From Alphaproteobacteria bacterium (GTDB lineage Bacteria; Pseudomonadota; Alphaproteobacteria; Rs-D84): DNA of 64,000 nucleotides. Every line of letters starts with the position of its first letter. Position 1 is the stretch's first letter. A program made the translations under genes and the position numbers. This document shows positions 51,173 through 62,156 of this stretch, piece by piece. A model generated the notes under the pieces. It was not told where the DNA came from. It did no database searches and was given only the letters and a program-made list of their open reading frames with translations. The stretch is taken from contig JAFVSL010000008.1 of the NCBI GenBank assembly GCA_017503725.1, positions 124,001 through 188,000 of the forward strand, in the 5' to 3' direction.

Positions 51173-51646
51173 ATGTCAAGACGTAAAGCAGCAGCAAAAC
51201 GCGTTATCTTGCCAGATTCAAAGTATAATAATCTGGTTGTTGCAAAATGTATTAATATGGTTATGTGGGACGGCAAGAAAGAAGTTGCCGAAAACATCGT
51301 TTATGGCGCAATGGAAAGATTGAAGAAAATTGCCAAAGACGGTGATGAATTGGCCGCATTCTTGGAAGTGGTTGACGCGTTAAAGCCATCTGTTGAAGTA
51401 AAAGGTCGCCGCGTTGGTGGTGCAACTTATCAGGTTCCTTGTGAAGTTCGCCCAGCACGTCAGCAGACTTTGTCTTTGCGTTGGTTGGTTATGTTCGCAC
51501 GTAAACGTGGTGAACGTTCTATGGAAGAAAGACTGTTTGGCGAAATGCGTGATGCCTTGGCGGGCCAGGGTGGTGCATTCAAGAAGAAGTTGGATACACA
51601 CAGAATGGCAGAAGCAAACAAGGCGTTTGCGCACTTCCGTTGGTAA
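51173..51646 (+). CDS. rpsG: 30S ribosomal protein S7
   Basis: 157 residues. S7 starts assembly of the 30S head and lines the E site. Typical [20 protein letters not shown] start, [24 protein letters not shown] centre and KAFAHFRW end. AAAGGATAAAA ribosome binding site. Located 27 bp before fusA. Confidence 0.98.
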   Translation: MSRRKAAAKRVILPDSKYNNLVVAKCINMVMWDGKKEVAENIVYGAMERLKKIAKDGDELAAFLEVVDALKPSVEVKGRRVGGATYQVPCEVRPARQQTLSLRWLVMFARKRGERSMEERLFGEMRDALAGQGGAFKKKLDTHRMAEANKAFAHFRW

Positions 51647-51673
51647 TAAATACAAAGGAAAAGGAAAGATACA

Positions 51674-53755
51674 ATGTCAGTCGGAAAAACCGCACCTTTA
51701 CATATGTACCGCAATATCGGCATTATGGCCCATATTGACGCGGGTAAAACAACAACTTCTGAACGTATCTTGTTCTATACGGGTAAAACATACAAGATTG
51801 GTGAAGTGCACGATGGTGGCGCAACCATGGACTGGATGGCCCAGGAACAGGAACGTGGTATCACAATTACGTCGGCGGCAACAACTTGCTTCTGGCGCGA
51901 TCATCGTATTAACCTGATTGATACACCGGGACACGTAGACTTTACAATGGAAGTAGAACGTTCCTTGCGTGTGTTGGACGGCGCGGTTGCGGTATTTGAA
52001 TCTGTGTCCGGTGTTCAGCCACAGACAGAAACAGTATGGCGTCAGGCTGACCGTTATGCGGTTCCACGTATTTGCTTTATCAATAAAATGGACCGTATTG
52101 GTGGAAACTTCTTCCGCTGTGTTGATATGATTCGTGAACGTTTGGGCGCAAATCCGTTGGTTCTGAATTTCCCAATTGGTGCAGAATCTGATTTCCGTGG
52201 TGTTGTCGACGTTGTTGAAATGCGTGGTATTGTCTGGGAAGATGATATGGGCAAAGAGCCAATTGTCACAGAAATTCCAGAAGAATTGAAAGAAAAAGCC
52301 CAAGAATTACACGAAAAATTGATTGAAGAAGTTGTAACCCTGGACGATGAAATTATGGAAGCGTATATGGAAGGGACAATCCCAGATACGGCGACCATCA
52401 AAAAGTTAATCCGCAAGGGTACAATCGGTCAGAACTTTAACCCAGTATTATGTGGTACGGCATTTAAGAACAAGGGTGTTCAGCCATTGTTGGATGCAAT
52501 CGTAGACTTCTTGCCAAGCCCGTTGGACGTACCGGCGATTAAGGGTACAAAAATGGACGGCGAAACGGCCGACGAACGTAAACCAGACGCCAAAGAACCA
52601 TTCAGTGCGTTGGCGTTTAAGGTTGCAAATGACCCATTCGTTGGAAACCTGATGTTTATCCGTATCTATTCTGGTAAATTGGTATCGGGTTCATATATCT
52701 ATAATTCTAACCGTGACAAACGTGAACGTGTTGGTCGTATGTTGTTGATGCATTCGAATAACCGCGAAGAAATCAAAGAAGCGACCGTCGGGGACATTGT
52801 TACATTGGTTGGTATGAAAGAAACAATTACCGGTGATACACTGTGTGATGAAGCGCATCCAATCCTGTTGGAAAATATTCACGTTCCAGAGCCAGTTATC
52901 AGTATCGCGGTTGAACCAAAGACCAAAGCGGATATTGAAAAAATGTCCCTGGGGCTGCAAGCATTGGCCAAAGAAGACCCATCGTTCCGTGTATCGGTTG
53001 ACGAAGAATCTGGTCAGACGATTTTGGCGGGTGTTGGTGAATTGCACTTGGAAATTTTGGTTGATCGTTTGTTGCGTGAATTCAAGGTTGATGTTAACGT
53101 TGGTGAACCACGTATTGCATACCGTGAAACATTCCGCAAACCGGTTACAGAAGAATATACACACAAGAAACAGTCTGGTGGTTCGGGTCAGTACGCCCAG
53201 GTGAAAATCGAATTTGAACCGTTGGAACCGGGTACTGGATACGAATTCGAAAACAAGATTGTTGGTGGTGCGATTCCAAAAGAATACATCCCAGGTGTGG
53301 AAAAAGGTTTGAAGATAGCACAACAGACAGGTGTTCTGATTGGCTATCCGACGGTAGATTTCAAGGCTACATTGGTAGATGGTAAATATCACGAAGTTGA
53401 CTCTAATGTATTGTGCTTTGAAATTGCGGCGCGTGCGTGCTTCCGCGAAGCGATGAAGAAAGCGGCGCCAAAATTGTTGGAACCGATTATGAAACTTTCG
53501 GTTAATACACCGGAAGAATATGTCGGTGACATCATTGGTGACTTGAACAGTCGTCGTGGACAAATCAACGGTATCGAAACACAATTCGGTAACCAGCAGA
53601 TTTCTGCGTTTGTTCCATTGGCAAACCTGTTCGGATACGTCAAGACATTGCGTTCGTTGTCACAGGGACGTGCAAATCCATATATGGAATTGTCGCACTA
53701 TGACGAAGTACCGCAGAACGTCGCAGATGAAGTAATCAAAAAGCTGACGAAATAA
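51674..53755 (+). CDS. fusA: Elongation factor G
   Basis: EF-G drives translocation with GTP. The 693 residues show the G domain ([50 protein letters not shown]), domains II-V, and the domain IV tip region with [21 protein letters not shown]. Full length, normal architecture. AAAGGAAAG precedes the ATG. The operon order rpsL-rpsG-fusA-tuf is the classic str order. Confidence 0.98.
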   Translation: MSVGKTAPLHMYRNIGIMAHIDAGKTTTSERILFYTGKTYKIGEVHDGGATMDWMAQEQERGITITSAATTCFWRDHRINLIDTPGHVDFTMEVERSLRVLDGAVAVFESVSGVQPQTETVWRQADRYAVPRICFINKMDRIGGNFFRCVDMIRERLGANPLVLNFPIGAESDFRGVVDVVEMRGIVWEDDMGKEPIVTEIPEELKEKAQELHEKLIEEVVTLDDEIMEAYMEGTIPDTATIKKLIRKGTIGQNFNPVLCGTAFKNKGVQPLLDAIVDFLPSPLDVPAIKGTKMDGETADERKPDAKEPFSALAFKVANDPFVGNLMFIRIYSGKLVSGSYIYNSNRDKRERVGRMLLMHSNNREEIKEATVGDIVTLVGMKETITGDTLCDEAHPILLENIHVPEPVISIAVEPKTKADIEKMSLGLQALAKEDPSFRVSVDEESGQTILAGVGELHLEILVDRLLREFKVDVNVGEPRIAYRETFRKPVTEEYTHKKQSGGSGQYAQVKIEFEPLEPGTGYEFENKIVGGAIPKEYIPGVEKGLKIAQQTGVLIGYPTVDFKATLVDGKYHEVDSNVLCFEIAARACFREAMKKAAPKLLEPIMKLSVNTPEEYVGDIIGDLNSRRGQINGIETQFGNQQISAFVPLANLFGYVKTLRSLSQGRANPYMELSHYDEVPQNVADEVIKKLTK

Positions 53756-53807
53756 TAAAAGAAAAAAGAAGTTTTAAACTTAACAAGCAAGCCTAAGGAG
53801 AAAACTA

Positions 53808-54995
53808 ATGGCAAAAGAAAAGTATGTAAGAACCAAACCGCACGTCAATATTGGTACAATTGGTCACGTTGACCACGGTAAAACAACATTGACAGCTGCT
53901 ATTGTTCATTACTTTGGTGTTGGTGCAGACGCACAGAAAGGCGTTACAGAAATTGACAACGCACCAGAAGAAAAAGCACGTGGGATAACAATTAACACAG
54001 CTCACGTTGAATATGAATCAGAAACACGTCACTATGCACACGTTGACTGCCCAGGACACGCGGACTATGTTAAAAACATGATTACTGGTGCCGCTCAGAT
54101 GGACGGTGCAATCTTGGTTGTTGCTGCGACAGACGGTCCAATGCCACAGACACGTGAACACATCTTGTTGGCACGTCAGGTTGGTATTCCAAAAATCGTT
54201 GTGTTCTTGAACAAATGTGACTTGGCAAACGATCCAGAATTGTTGGAATTGGTTGAAATGGAAATCCGTGAATTGTTGTCTAATAACGATTTCGACGGTG
54301 ACAACACACCAATTATCCGTGGTTCTGCAGTATCCGCTGTTGAAGGTAAAAACGACGGTTTGGGTAAAGAATCTATCGAAGCTTTGTTAAAGGCTTGCGA
54401 CGAATACATCCCAATGCCAGAACGTCCAGTTGACAAACCATTCTTGATGCCAATTGAAGACGTATTCTCTATCACAGGTCGTGGTACAGTGGTAACAGGT
54501 CGTGTAGAATCTGGTGTTATCAAAGTTGGTGACGAATGTGAAATCGTTGGTCTGCGTCCAACACAGAAAACAACAGTTACCGGTGTTGAAATGTTCCGCA
54601 AATTGCTGGATCAGGGTGAAGCCGGTGATAACGTAGGTCTGTTGTTGCGTGGTACCAAGAAAGAAGATGTAGAACGTGGCCAGATTATCTGCAAACCAGG
54701 TTCCATCACACCACACACAGAATTCGAAGCTGAAGTTTATATCTTGACGAAAGAAGAAGGTGGCCGTCATACAGCGTTCTTCTCTAACTATCGTCCACAG
54801 TTCTTCTTCAGCACGACAGACGTAACAGGTACAATTACCTTGCCAGCAGACAAAGAAATGGTTCTGCCGGGTGACAATGTTCGTATCAATGTGCAATTGA
54901 TTGCACCAATTGCTATGGACGAAGGTCGTCGCTTTGCTATCCGTGAAGGCGGACGCACAGTTGGCGCAGGTGTTGTATCTAAAATTGTAAAATAA
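53808..54995 (+). CDS. tuf: Elongation factor Tu
   Basis: EF-Tu brings aminoacyl-tRNA to the ribosome. 395 residues with [14 protein letters not shown] (G1), [12 protein letters not shown] (G2), [26 protein letters not shown] (G3), NKCDLA (G4) and the beta-barrel domains. Codon choice is narrower than in neighbouring genes (ACA, GCA, GTT and GAA dominate), as expected for very high expression. AAGGAGAAAAC precedes the ATG. Only this copy is in the window. Confidence 0.98.
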   Translation: MAKEKYVRTKPHVNIGTIGHVDHGKTTLTAAIVHYFGVGADAQKGVTEIDNAPEEKARGITINTAHVEYESETRHYAHVDCPGHADYVKNMITGAAQMDGAILVVAATDGPMPQTREHILLARQVGIPKIVVFLNKCDLANDPELLELVEMEIRELLSNNDFDGDNTPIIRGSAVSAVEGKNDGLGKESIEALLKACDEYIPMPERPVDKPFLMPIEDVFSITGRGTVVTGRVESGVIKVGDECEIVGLRPTQKTTVTGVEMFRKLLDQGEAGDNVGLLLRGTKKEDVERGQIICKPGSITPHTEFEAEVYILTKEEGGRHTAFFSNYRPQFFFSTTDVTGTITLPADKEMVLPGDNVRINVQLIAPIAMDEGRRFAIREGGRTVGAGVVSKIVK

Positions 54996-55003
54996 TAAAA
55001 TAA

Positions 55004-55048
55004 TGGGTCGGTGTAACTGAATTAAAAGCGTCAGTGATTACCGGCCCA
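55004..55048 (+). other. Hairpin between tuf and rpsJ
   Basis: TGGGTCGGT (55004-55012) pairs with ACCGGCCCA (55040-55048), with an inner ACTGA/TCAGT stem. No T-run; it stands where the str and S10 units join. Confidence 0.7.
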
Positions 55049-55068
55049 GTTAAAGTAAGGAAACAACA

Positions 55069-55380
55069 ATGGTACCAACATCAAAAATTCGTATCAAGTT
55101 GACGGCGTTCGATCACCGTATCTTGATGGAATCCGTAGAAGAAATTGTTAAAACGGCCAAACGCACAGGCGCAGAAGTCGTTGGACCGGTTCGCTTGCCG
55201 ACATTGGTTCAGAAATTTACGGTTAACCGTTCCCCACACGTTGATAAAAAATCACGTGAACAGTTCGAAATCCGCAATCACAAAGCGGTTGTCGATATTG
55301 TTAATCCAACCCCTCAGACAGTAGATGCCTTGATGAAGTTGGATTTGGCATCAGGTGTTGATGTAAAAATTAAATTATAA
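55069..55380 (+). CDS. rpsJ: 30S ribosomal protein S10
   Basis: 103 residues. S10 is part of the 30S head and, as NusE, of antitermination complexes. Typical [29 protein letters not shown] start and the [30 protein letters not shown] segment. AAGGAAACAAC before the ATG. Confidence 0.98.
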   Translation: MVPTSKIRIKLTAFDHRILMESVEEIVKTAKRTGAEVVGPVRLPTLVQKFTVNRSPHVDKKSREQFEIRNHKAVVDIVNPTPQTVDALMKLDLASGVDVKIKL

Positions 55381-55390
55381 AAATTAAACC

Positions 55391-55436
55391 GTCAGTGTTG
55401 GTGGGGAATTATTCTGAACCGCACCAACCAACTGAC
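55391..55436 (+). other. Hairpin between rpsJ and rplC
   Basis: GTCAGT+GTTGGTG (55391-55403) pairs with CACCAAC+ACTGAC (55422-55436) apart from a two-base CA bulge. No T-run. Confidence 0.7.
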
Positions 55437-55456
55437 ATAAAAAAAGGCATAAAAAA

Positions 55457-56182
55457 ATGAAACGTAGCGGATTAATTACAACAAAAATTGGAATGACGCG
55501 TCTGTATGATGATGGCGGCGTTGCACACCCAGTGACCGTTTTGTCGGTTGGTGACTGCGCAGTCATTGGAAATCGCACGCAGGATAAAAATGGCTATGTC
55601 GCGAATATCTTGGGTATGCGCGAAGCCAAGGCAAAACACGTTGCAAAACCACAATTGAAGGCGGCTGAAAAAGCAGGGGTAAAACCATATCGCAAAGTGG
55701 TTGAATTCCGTGTAACAGATGACTGTGTTATCCCAGCAGGGACACAATTGTCGGCGTCTCATTTTGTTGCAGGCCAGTTTGTCGACGTTCAAGCGACAAG
55801 CAAAGGTAAAGGCTTCCAGGGTGCTATGAAACGTCATAACTTTGGCGGTAAAGAGGCAACCCACGGTGTATTGAAGGCACATCGTTCAATCGGTTCAACC
55901 GGTATGCGTGAATGGCCAGGTCGCGTTCTGAAAGGTAAAAAGATGCCTGGACAGATGGGTAATGAAACCGTCACTGTTCAGAATCTGAAAGTTTTTGGTG
56001 TTGATGCATCTGAAAACTTGATCTTTGTCGAAGGCGCAGTTCCAGGTTCAAACGGTACATTCGTATTGGTAACCGATGCGGTGAAAAAAGAACACAAAGA
56101 TTTACCAGTTCCGACAGTTGTTGTAAATAATGACACAGAACAAGTAACAGAAACAACCGAAACAGAAACTGTTGCGGAATAA
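55457..56182 (+). CDS. rplC: 50S ribosomal protein L3
   Basis: 241 residues, longer than the usual roughly 210. The core (SGLITTKIGMTRLYDDGG start, VDVQATSKGKGFQGAMKRHNFGG, HRSIGSTGMREWPGRVLKGKKMPG) is standard. The last 30 or so residues (PVPTVVVNNDTEQVTETTETETVAE) are an acidic, Thr/Glu-rich tail that looks disordered and may be lineage-specific. Gln in the MPGQMG context is the site methylated by PrmB in relatives. Confidence 0.97.
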   Translation: MKRSGLITTKIGMTRLYDDGGVAHPVTVLSVGDCAVIGNRTQDKNGYVANILGMREAKAKHVAKPQLKAAEKAGVKPYRKVVEFRVTDDCVIPAGTQLSASHFVAGQFVDVQATSKGKGFQGAMKRHNFGGKEATHGVLKAHRSIGSTGMREWPGRVLKGKKMPGQMGNETVTVQNLKVFGVDASENLIFVEGAVPGSNGTFVLVTDAVKKEHKDLPVPTVVVNNDTEQVTETTETETVAE

Positions 56183-56221
56183 TAAAGAAAAATAAGCGAC
56201 AGAAATAAGTGAGGTAGAAAA

Positions 56222-56842
56222 ATGCAATTAGATATTATTAATTTTGATGGCAAAGTTGTTGGCAAGGCTGAATTGGCCGACAGCATCTTTGGATTGGATC
56301 CACGCGCGGATATTTTGCATCGTGTTGTTACTTGGCAGCGCGCAAAACAACGTGCCGGTACACACGCTGTAAAAACTGTATCTGATGTACAGGGCAGTGG
56401 TAAAAAAGCATTCAAACAGAAGAAAACAGGTAACGCACGTCAGGGTGAAAGATATAATGTTCACATGCGTGGTGGTGGTGTTGTACACGGGCCAGTCGTT
56501 CGTGACCACAGCATTGACCTGCCAAAGAAAATTCGTTCTTTGGGTTTGAAGATGGCATTGTCTTCAAAAATCAAAGATGGTTCTTTGGTTGTTATCGATT
56601 CTGAAAAATTGTCTGCGGCGAAAACAGGTGCTTTTGCGAAACAGTTGAAAAAGCTGGAAATCGTGTCTGCATTGTTTGTTGGTGCGGAACAATTGGATGA
56701 AAACTTCAAGAAATCTGCGGCAAATATCGCAAATATCGACGTATTGCCGACAATGGGCTTGAATGTTTTGGATATTCTGAAACATGAAAAATTGGTTTTG
56801 ACAGCCGATGCAGTCAAGGCAATCGAAGCCCGCTTGGCATAA
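56222..56842 (+). CDS. rplD: 50S ribosomal protein L4
   Basis: 206 residues. L4 lines the exit tunnel and in many bacteria represses its own S10 operon. Typical KQKKTGNARQGERYNVHMRGGGVVHGPVVRDHSIDLPKKIRSLGLKMALSSK segment. GTGAGGTAGAAA precedes the start. Confidence 0.97.
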   Translation: MQLDIINFDGKVVGKAELADSIFGLDPRADILHRVVTWQRAKQRAGTHAVKTVSDVQGSGKKAFKQKKTGNARQGERYNVHMRGGGVVHGPVVRDHSIDLPKKIRSLGLKMALSSKIKDGSLVVIDSEKLSAAKTGAFAKQLKKLEIVSALFVGAEQLDENFKKSAANIANIDVLPTMGLNVLDILKHEKLVLTADAVKAIEARLA

Positions 56843-56877
56843 TAAAATAAGCAACAGATAAATAAAAGGTCAATAAA

Positions 56878-57213
56878 ATGGCAGAGAAAAAAGTAAGTAC
56901 AGAGAAAAAAATCGTTGCGACCGCCGGTATTTATGATATACTGCGTCGTCCGATTATCTCGGAAAAGGCTGCAAAATTGTCTGAAATCAATGGTGTTGCA
57001 TTCGAAGTTGCGCCAAGCGCAACCAAAGAAGATGTTGCACGCGCGGTTCAGGCTATCTATGGTGTAAAACCAATCAAGGTAAACATCGTAGTGACAAAGG
57101 GTAAAGTAAAAACTTTCCGTGGTCGCAGCACAGGTACACAGCGCACTGTTAAAAAGGCATATGTGTCCCTGCCGGCAGATGCAGAATTGAATCTGACGGA
57201 AAATGCACAATAA
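56878..57213 (+). CDS. rplW: 50S ribosomal protein L23
   Basis: 111 residues with a short Lys/Ala-rich N-terminal addition (AEKKVSTEKKIVATAG) before the conserved YDILRRPIISEKAAKL. The FEVAPSATKEDVARAVQAIYGVKPIKVNIVVTKGKVKTFRGRSTG core is normal. L23 forms the docking site for SRP and trigger factor at the tunnel exit. Confidence 0.97.
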   Translation: MAEKKVSTEKKIVATAGIYDILRRPIISEKAAKLSEINGVAFEVAPSATKEDVARAVQAIYGVKPIKVNIVVTKGKVKTFRGRSTGTQRTVKKAYVSLPADAELNLTENAQ

Positions 57214-57225
57214 ATAAAATAAACA

Positions 57226-57268
57226 GCCTTGGCAGAGAACCCAAAACAAAGGGTGTTATTGCCAAGGC
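57226..57268 (+). other. Hairpin between rplW and rplB
   Basis: GCCTTGGCA (57226-57234) is the exact complement of TGCCAAGGC (57260-57268), with an inner ACCC/GGGT stem around AAAACAAA. No T-run. Confidence 0.75.
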
Positions 57269-57289
57269 ATAAAAATGAGGAAAAAGAAA

Positions 57290-58123
<834 letters not shown>

Positions 58124-58142
58124 TAAAAAAACGGAGTAAATG

Positions 58143-58427
58143 ATGTCTCGTTCAGTATGGAAAGGGCCTTATGTTCACCCATCTGTTTTGAAAAAAGCAG
58201 CGGCGGCGAATGAAAAAAATGACCATAAACCAATTAAAACTTGGTCTCGTGGCAGTACAATTGTGCCACCAATGGTTGGATTAACATTTGAAGTACACAA
58301 TGGTAATAAATTTATTCCTGTGTCAATCGTAGAAGATATGATTGGTCACAAGTTGGGTGAATTTGCACCAACACGTACATTCAAAGGCCATGCTGCAAAT
58401 AAAAAGGCCGCAGCAGGCAAGAAATAA
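58143..58427 (+). CDS. rpsS: 30S ribosomal protein S19
   Basis: 94 residues, [18 protein letters not shown] start and [52 protein letters not shown]. Two ATGs in tandem; the second (58143) is chosen because family members begin at that place and the spacing from ACGGAG is better. Confidence 0.97.
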   Translation: MSRSVWKGPYVHPSVLKKAAAANEKNDHKPIKTWSRGSTIVPPMVGLTFEVHNGNKFIPVSIVEDMIGHKLGEFAPTRTFKGHAANKKAAAGKK

Positions 58428-58454
58428 TAATTCTGATATCAAAAGGTAACAGTT

Positions 58455-58856
58455 ATGACAACAGCAAGATATGGAATCAAAGATAATCAAGTTCGTGCGT
58501 TCAATAAAATGATCCGCATCAGCCACCAGAAATTAAACCTGGTTTGTGATTTGGTGCGTGGTTTGCCAGTTGACCGTGCAGTTGATGTCTTGAAATTTTC
58601 AAAGAAGCGTGTTGCCGGCGAAGTTTTGAAAACTTTATTGTCAGCCGTCGCAAATGCAGAACACAACAAAAAATTGGCAGCAGATACACTGTTTGTCAAA
58701 GAAATCTGGTGTGGTAAAGCGTTAACGATGAAACGCATTATGCCGGGGCCACGTGGCAGTGCACGTCCAATTCTGAAACCATTTTCAAATTTGACAATCG
58801 TTTTGGAATCAGGTGCGGCGCCATCTAAGAAAACAACAAAAAAAGAAGCAAAATAA
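58455..58856 (+). CDS. rplV: 50S ribosomal protein L22
   Basis: 133 residues. L22 reaches into the exit tunnel through its beta-hairpin. Conserved RISHQKLNLVCDLVRGLPVDRAVDVLKFSKKR start and the MKRIMPGPRGSARPILKPFSNLTIVLE hairpin and end. A Lys-rich tail follows. AAAGGTAAC before the ATG. Confidence 0.97.
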   Translation: MTTARYGIKDNQVRAFNKMIRISHQKLNLVCDLVRGLPVDRAVDVLKFSKKRVAGEVLKTLLSAVANAEHNKKLAADTLFVKEIWCGKALTMKRIMPGPRGSARPILKPFSNLTIVLESGAAPSKKTTKKEAK

Positions 58857-58866
58857 TGTAAGTCGT

Positions 58867-58925
58867 GTGGGGCGGTATGGAATGAAAATTCCTGAATAAA
58901 GCGAAAGCTTCAAGAACGCCCCCAC
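58867..58925 (+). other. Three-way junction RNA structure between rplV and rpsC
   Basis: Outer stem GTGGGGCG (58867-58874) with CGCCCCCAC (58917-58925, one bulge) encloses two hairpins with GAAA tetraloops: GGAAT-GAAA-ATTCC (58879-58892) and AAGC-GAAA-GCTT (58899-58910). No T-run. Confidence 0.75.
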
Positions 58926-58945
58926 AAAATCTAAGGAAAAAAGAA

Positions 58946-59647
58946 ATGGGACAGAAAGTATCACCAATTTCACTGCGCGAATTTATCAACAAGATTACTG
59001 ATTCTCGTTGGATCGCGGGCAAAAAAGATTATGCAAATCTGTTGGCCGAAGATATTAAAATTCGCAAATTTATTGAAAAGAAATTAAAGAAAGCTGGCTT
59101 GGCCAAAGTTGTTATTGAACGCTTTGCCAAAAAGGTAGTTGTAACAATTCATACCTCGCGTCCGGGTATGATTATCGGTAAGAACGGCGCCGATATCGAA
59201 ACACTGCGTAACGATATCAAAAAACTGGTTAAAAATGACCAGGTCGTAGTTAATATCTACGAAGTTCGTCGTCCGGACCTGAATGCGCAATTAGTTGCAC
59301 AAAACATTGCGCAACAAATCGAAGGCCGCGTTTCGTTCAAACGTGCAATGAAAAAAGCAGTTCAGAACGCTCAGAAAGCAGGCGCCCAGGGTATCAAAGT
59401 TATGTGCAGTGGGCGTTTAAATGGTGCAGAAATCGCCCGCAGCGAACAAATCCGCGAGGGTCGTATTCCACTGCATACACTGCGTGCAGATATTGACTAT
59501 GCGTCAATTCAAGCAAAAACAACATATGGTGTTATCGGTGTAAAAGTTTGGATTTACACTGGCGACGTTGTTAACAAAGAAAAGTTGGCATCTGAAATGG
59601 CACGCCCAACAGAATATGCCGGCAGCAGCGAAAGAAAAAAACACTAA
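58946..59647 (+). CDS. rpsC: 30S ribosomal protein S3
   Basis: 233 residues. S3 is at the mRNA entry channel and has helicase activity. [16 protein letters not shown] start, the KH domain with [16 protein letters not shown], and [43 protein letters not shown] before the ATG. Confidence 0.98.
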   Translation: MGQKVSPISLREFINKITDSRWIAGKKDYANLLAEDIKIRKFIEKKLKKAGLAKVVIERFAKKVVVTIHTSRPGMIIGKNGADIETLRNDIKKLVKNDQVVVNIYEVRRPDLNAQLVAQNIAQQIEGRVSFKRAMKKAVQNAQKAGAQGIKVMCSGRLNGAEIARSEQIREGRIPLHTLRADIDYASIQAKTTYGVIGVKVWIYTGDVVNKEKLASEMARPTEYAGSSERKKH

Positions 59648-59679
59648 GAACCAATAAATAAATAGTAAGGGATTAAGTC

Positions 59680-60093
59680 ATGTTAATGCCAAATAAAACT
59701 AAATTTCGCAAACAGCACAAAGGCCGTATTCACGGTGTTGCGAAAGGTGGCAGCGAATTAGCATTCGGTTCGTTCGGATTGAAGGCAATGTCACCAGAAC
59801 GTGTAACCGCACGTCAAATCGAAGCAGCGCGTCGCGCAATCACACGTCATATGAGACGTATGGGTAAACTGTGGATTCGTATTTTCCCAGACGTTCCTGT
59901 TACTTCTAAGCCCGCCGAAGTTCGTATGGGTAAAGGTAAAGGTGCGGTTGAATACTGGATCTGCCGTGTTAAACCAGGTCGTATTATGTTTGAACTGGAC
60001 GGTGTAAAACCAGAAGTCGCATACGAAGCATTTGCTTTGGCGGCAGCTAAATTGCCAGTTAAAACAAAAGTCGTTGAACGTAAAGCAAACTAA
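59680..60093 (+). CDS. rplP: 50S ribosomal protein L16
   Basis: 137 residues. Typical [16 protein letters not shown] opening supports the first ATG over the one two codons later. Conserved [44 protein letters not shown]. Ends 22 bp before rpmC. Confidence 0.98.
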   Translation: MLMPNKTKFRKQHKGRIHGVAKGGSELAFGSFGLKAMSPERVTARQIEAARRAITRHMRRMGKLWIRIFPDVPVTSKPAEVRMGKGKGAVEYWICRVKPGRIMFELDGVKPEVAYEAFALAAAKLPVKTKVVERKAN

Positions 60094-60115
60094 TTAAACG
60101 CGAAGGTAAGATAAA

Positions 60116-60310
60116 ATGGCAGAAAAGAAAATCGAAAAAGAAGCGTTGACAGTCGAAGCGTTGGAAAGCAAATTGGTTGATTTGAAAAAAGAACAAATGA
60201 ATCAGCGCTTTCAGCACGCCGCCGGTCAGATGCCAAAAACACATGTTATGCGTCAGACCCGTCGTGAAATTGCACGTGTAAAGACAAAATTGAACGCTGC
60301 AAAAAAATAA
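60116..60310 (+). CDS. rpmC: 50S ribosomal protein L29
   Basis: 64 residues, two-helix L29: EALESKLVDLKKEQMNQRFQHAAGQMPKTHVMRQTRREIARVKTKLNA. A short Lys/Glu start precedes it. Followed by an unusually long gap of 160 bp before rpsQ. Confidence 0.96.
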   Translation: MAEKKIEKEALTVEALESKLVDLKKEQMNQRFQHAAGQMPKTHVMRQTRREIARVKTKLNAAKK

Positions 60311-60330
60311 TGACTGATTGCTGATTTTTG

Positions 60331-60358
60331 TTGAGATTTCTAAAAAATTAGGTATCAT
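60331..60358 (+). promoter_or_regulatory. Candidate internal promoter before rpsQ
   Basis: TTGAGA (60331-60336), 16-bp spacer, TATCAT (60353-60358), in the 160-bp gap between rpmC and rpsQ. It would divide the cluster into S10 and spc-like transcripts one gene earlier than in E. coli. Confidence 0.55.
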
Positions 60359-60470
60359 ATGCGGAAGTCAGTTAATAAAACAAGGATTTGGTCCGTGGGT
60401 TTTTGCGGGAAAAATTAAATATAAAACCGCAGAAATCCGGGCAAAATCAAAAAATAGTAAGGGAAAAGTT

Positions 60471-60737
60471 ATGCCAAGACGTATACTGCAAGGAACAGTA
60501 ACAAGTACAGCAAACGACAAAACTGTCGTTGTAGAGGTGGAACGTCGTTTCCGTCATCCGCTGTATGGTAAGTTCGTTAAGCAGAACAAAAAGTACAAAG
60601 CGCACGATGAAAACAACGAATACAAGGTTGGTGAAATCGTCGCAATCGAAGAACATCGCCCAATTTCCAAGACTAAATCTTGGATCGTTAAGGGTCGCGT
60701 TGGTGTATCCAAAGACGAAGCGGTTGATGTTGAATAA
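60471..60737 (+). CDS. rpsQ: 30S ribosomal protein S17
   Basis: 88 residues from the ATG after AGTAAGGGAAAAG. Conserved [34 protein letters not shown] and [14 protein letters not shown]. The frame is open for 51 codons upstream, but that stretch is not S17-like and holds a promoter, so it is read as leader. Confidence 0.96.
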   Translation: MPRRILQGTVTSTANDKTVVVEVERRFRHPLYGKFVKQNKKYKAHDENNEYKVGEIVAIEEHRPISKTKSWIVKGRVGVSKDEAVDVE

Positions 60738-60746
60738 GTAAACCTG

Positions 60747-60822
60747 ATGGTTCTTTGAGGTCCCAACGGGATGGATTGGGGACAGTCGGAACCATATAAC
60801 AAAGCGGCGGGGGATTGCCCCG
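60747..60822 (+). other. Two hairpins between rpsQ and rplN
   Basis: ATGGTTC (60747-60753) with GAACCAT (60789-60795), holding an inner GTCCC/GGGAC stem; then CGGGG (60808-60812) with CCCCG (60818-60822). No T-run. Confidence 0.7.
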
Positions 60823-60845
60823 TTCGCAGGACAAGGATGTAAAAA

Positions 60846-61220
60846 ATGATTCAAAACGAAACAGTTATGACAGTGGCCGACAATTCTGGTGCACGTAAAG
60901 CTATGTGCATCAAGGTTTTGGGTGGTTCACATCGTCGTTATGCAACAGTTGGTGATAAAATCGTTGTTGCAATCAAAGAAGCCATTCCACGTGGCAAGGT
61001 TCAAAAAGGTACTGTACAACGTGCAATTATCGTTCGTACCAAGTTCCCAGTAAAACGTCCAGACGGTTCTATTATCCGTTTCGATGACAATGCGGTTGTT
61101 TTGATTAACAAAAACAATTTCGAACCGATTGGTACCCGTATCTTTGGTCCGATTGCCCGTGAAGTTCGTCGTAAATATGACGTTCAGAAAATCGTGTCTT
61201 TGGCACCGGAAGTAATCTAA
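60846..61220 (+). CDS. rplN: 50S ribosomal protein L14
   Basis: 124 residues. [27 protein letters not shown] start and [39 protein letters not shown]14 forms an intersubunit bridge. AAGGATGTAAAA before the ATG. Confidence 0.98.
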   Translation: MIQNETVMTVADNSGARKAMCIKVLGGSHRRYATVGDKIVVAIKEAIPRGKVQKGTVQRAIIVRTKFPVKRPDGSIIRFDDNAVVLINKNNFEPIGTRIFGPIAREVRRKYDVQKIVSLAPEVI

Positions 61221-61241
61221 TAACAGATGGAAGGTCACAAA

Positions 61242-61544
61242 ATGAAAATTAAAAAAGGCGACGAAGTCGTAGTTATTTCGGGAAAATACAAAGGCGTTAA
61301 AGGCAAAGTGCTGGAAGCACGTCCAGTTGAATCCCGCGTTGTAGTAGAAGGTGTCAATCGTCGTAAATGGCACATCAAACCAACACAAGAACAACCAGGT
61401 CATATCATTGACCGCGAAGCACCAATCCACGTTTCAAACGTTGCGTTGGTTGACCCAAAAACTAAGAAGGCGACACGTGTTGGCTTCAAGGTAGAAGGTG
61501 GTAAGAAAGTTCGCGTTGCAAAAAAATCTGGCGCTGAAATATAA
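61242..61544 (+). CDS. rplX: 50S ribosomal protein L24
   Basis: 100 residues from [26 protein letters not shown], the KOW motif. A preceding in-frame ATG (61227) is part of the GGAAGG ribosome binding region. Conserved [34 protein letters not shown]. Confidence 0.97.
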   Translation: MKIKKGDEVVVISGKYKGVKGKVLEARPVESRVVVEGVNRRKWHIKPTQEQPGHIIDREAPIHVSNVALVDPKTKKATRVGFKVEGGKKVRVAKKSGAEI

Positions 61545-61551
61545 AACAATG

Positions 61552-61571
61552 GTTTCCGCTGTTACGGAAAC
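61552..61571 (+). other. Hairpin with CTGTTA loop between rplX and rplE
   Basis: GTTTCCG (61552-61558), loop CTGTTA, CGGAAAC (61565-61571), a perfect 7-bp stem. The same loop caps the hairpin between rplF and rplR. Confidence 0.75.
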
Positions 61572-61593
61572 AGAAAACATTAAGGAATAAAAA

Positions 61594-62139
61594 ATGCAAA
61601 GCAGATTGCGTGAAATTTATGAAAAACAAATTGTGCCTGAATTGGTAAAAGAATTCGGCTATACGAATGCTTTGGCGGTTCCAAAACTGACCAAAATCGT
61701 ATTGAATATGGGTGTTGGCGAAGCCGTATCTGATAAAAAGAAATTAGATGCAGCGGTTGCAGACTTGACCGCGATTGCCGCCCAGAAATCAGTTATCACA
61801 CGTGCAAAAAAATCAATTGCAACATATCGTCTGCGCGAAGGCCAGGCAATTGGTACCAAGGTGACATTACGTGGTAAACGTATGTATGATTTCTTGGACA
61901 AATTAATCACGGTTGCATTGCCACGTGTAAAAGACTTTCGTGGATTGTCAAAATCAAAATTCGATGGTCGTGGTAACTATGCATTCGGTATCAAAGAACA
62001 TTTGATTTTCCCAGAAATTTCTGTTGACAAGATTGATGCTATTCGCGGTATGGATATCGTGATTGCAACAACTGCGAAAACAGACGATGAAGCACGTGCA
62101 TTGCTGACTAAAATCGGCTTGCCATTGGTTTTGAAATAA
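61594..62139 (+). CDS. rplE: 50S ribosomal protein L5
   Basis: 181 residues. L5 binds 5S rRNA and contacts the P-site tRNA. Conserved [71 protein letters not shown], and [27 protein letters not shown] before the ATG. Confidence 0.98.
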   Translation: MQSRLREIYEKQIVPELVKEFGYTNALAVPKLTKIVLNMGVGEAVSDKKKLDAAVADLTAIAAQKSVITRAKKSIATYRLREGQAIGTKVTLRGKRMYDFLDKLITVALPRVKDFRGLSKSKFDGRGNYAFGIKEHLIFPEISVDKIDAIRGMDIVIATTAKTDDEARALLTKIGLPLVLK

Positions 62140-62156
62140 TAAAAAGGTAAAAAAAG

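Noticed and set aside
52691-53584. Large open frame opposite fusA, and similar long minus-strand frames opposite other ribosomal genes
   Set aside because: They are shadows caused by codon bias of strongly coding genes; their translations are Phe/Cys/His-rich with no family features or ribosome binding sites.
60318-60470. N-terminal extension of S17 (51 extra codons in frame)
   Set aside because: The sequence is unlike S17, contains a promoter, and a good ribosome binding site precedes the internal ATG that starts the conserved protein.
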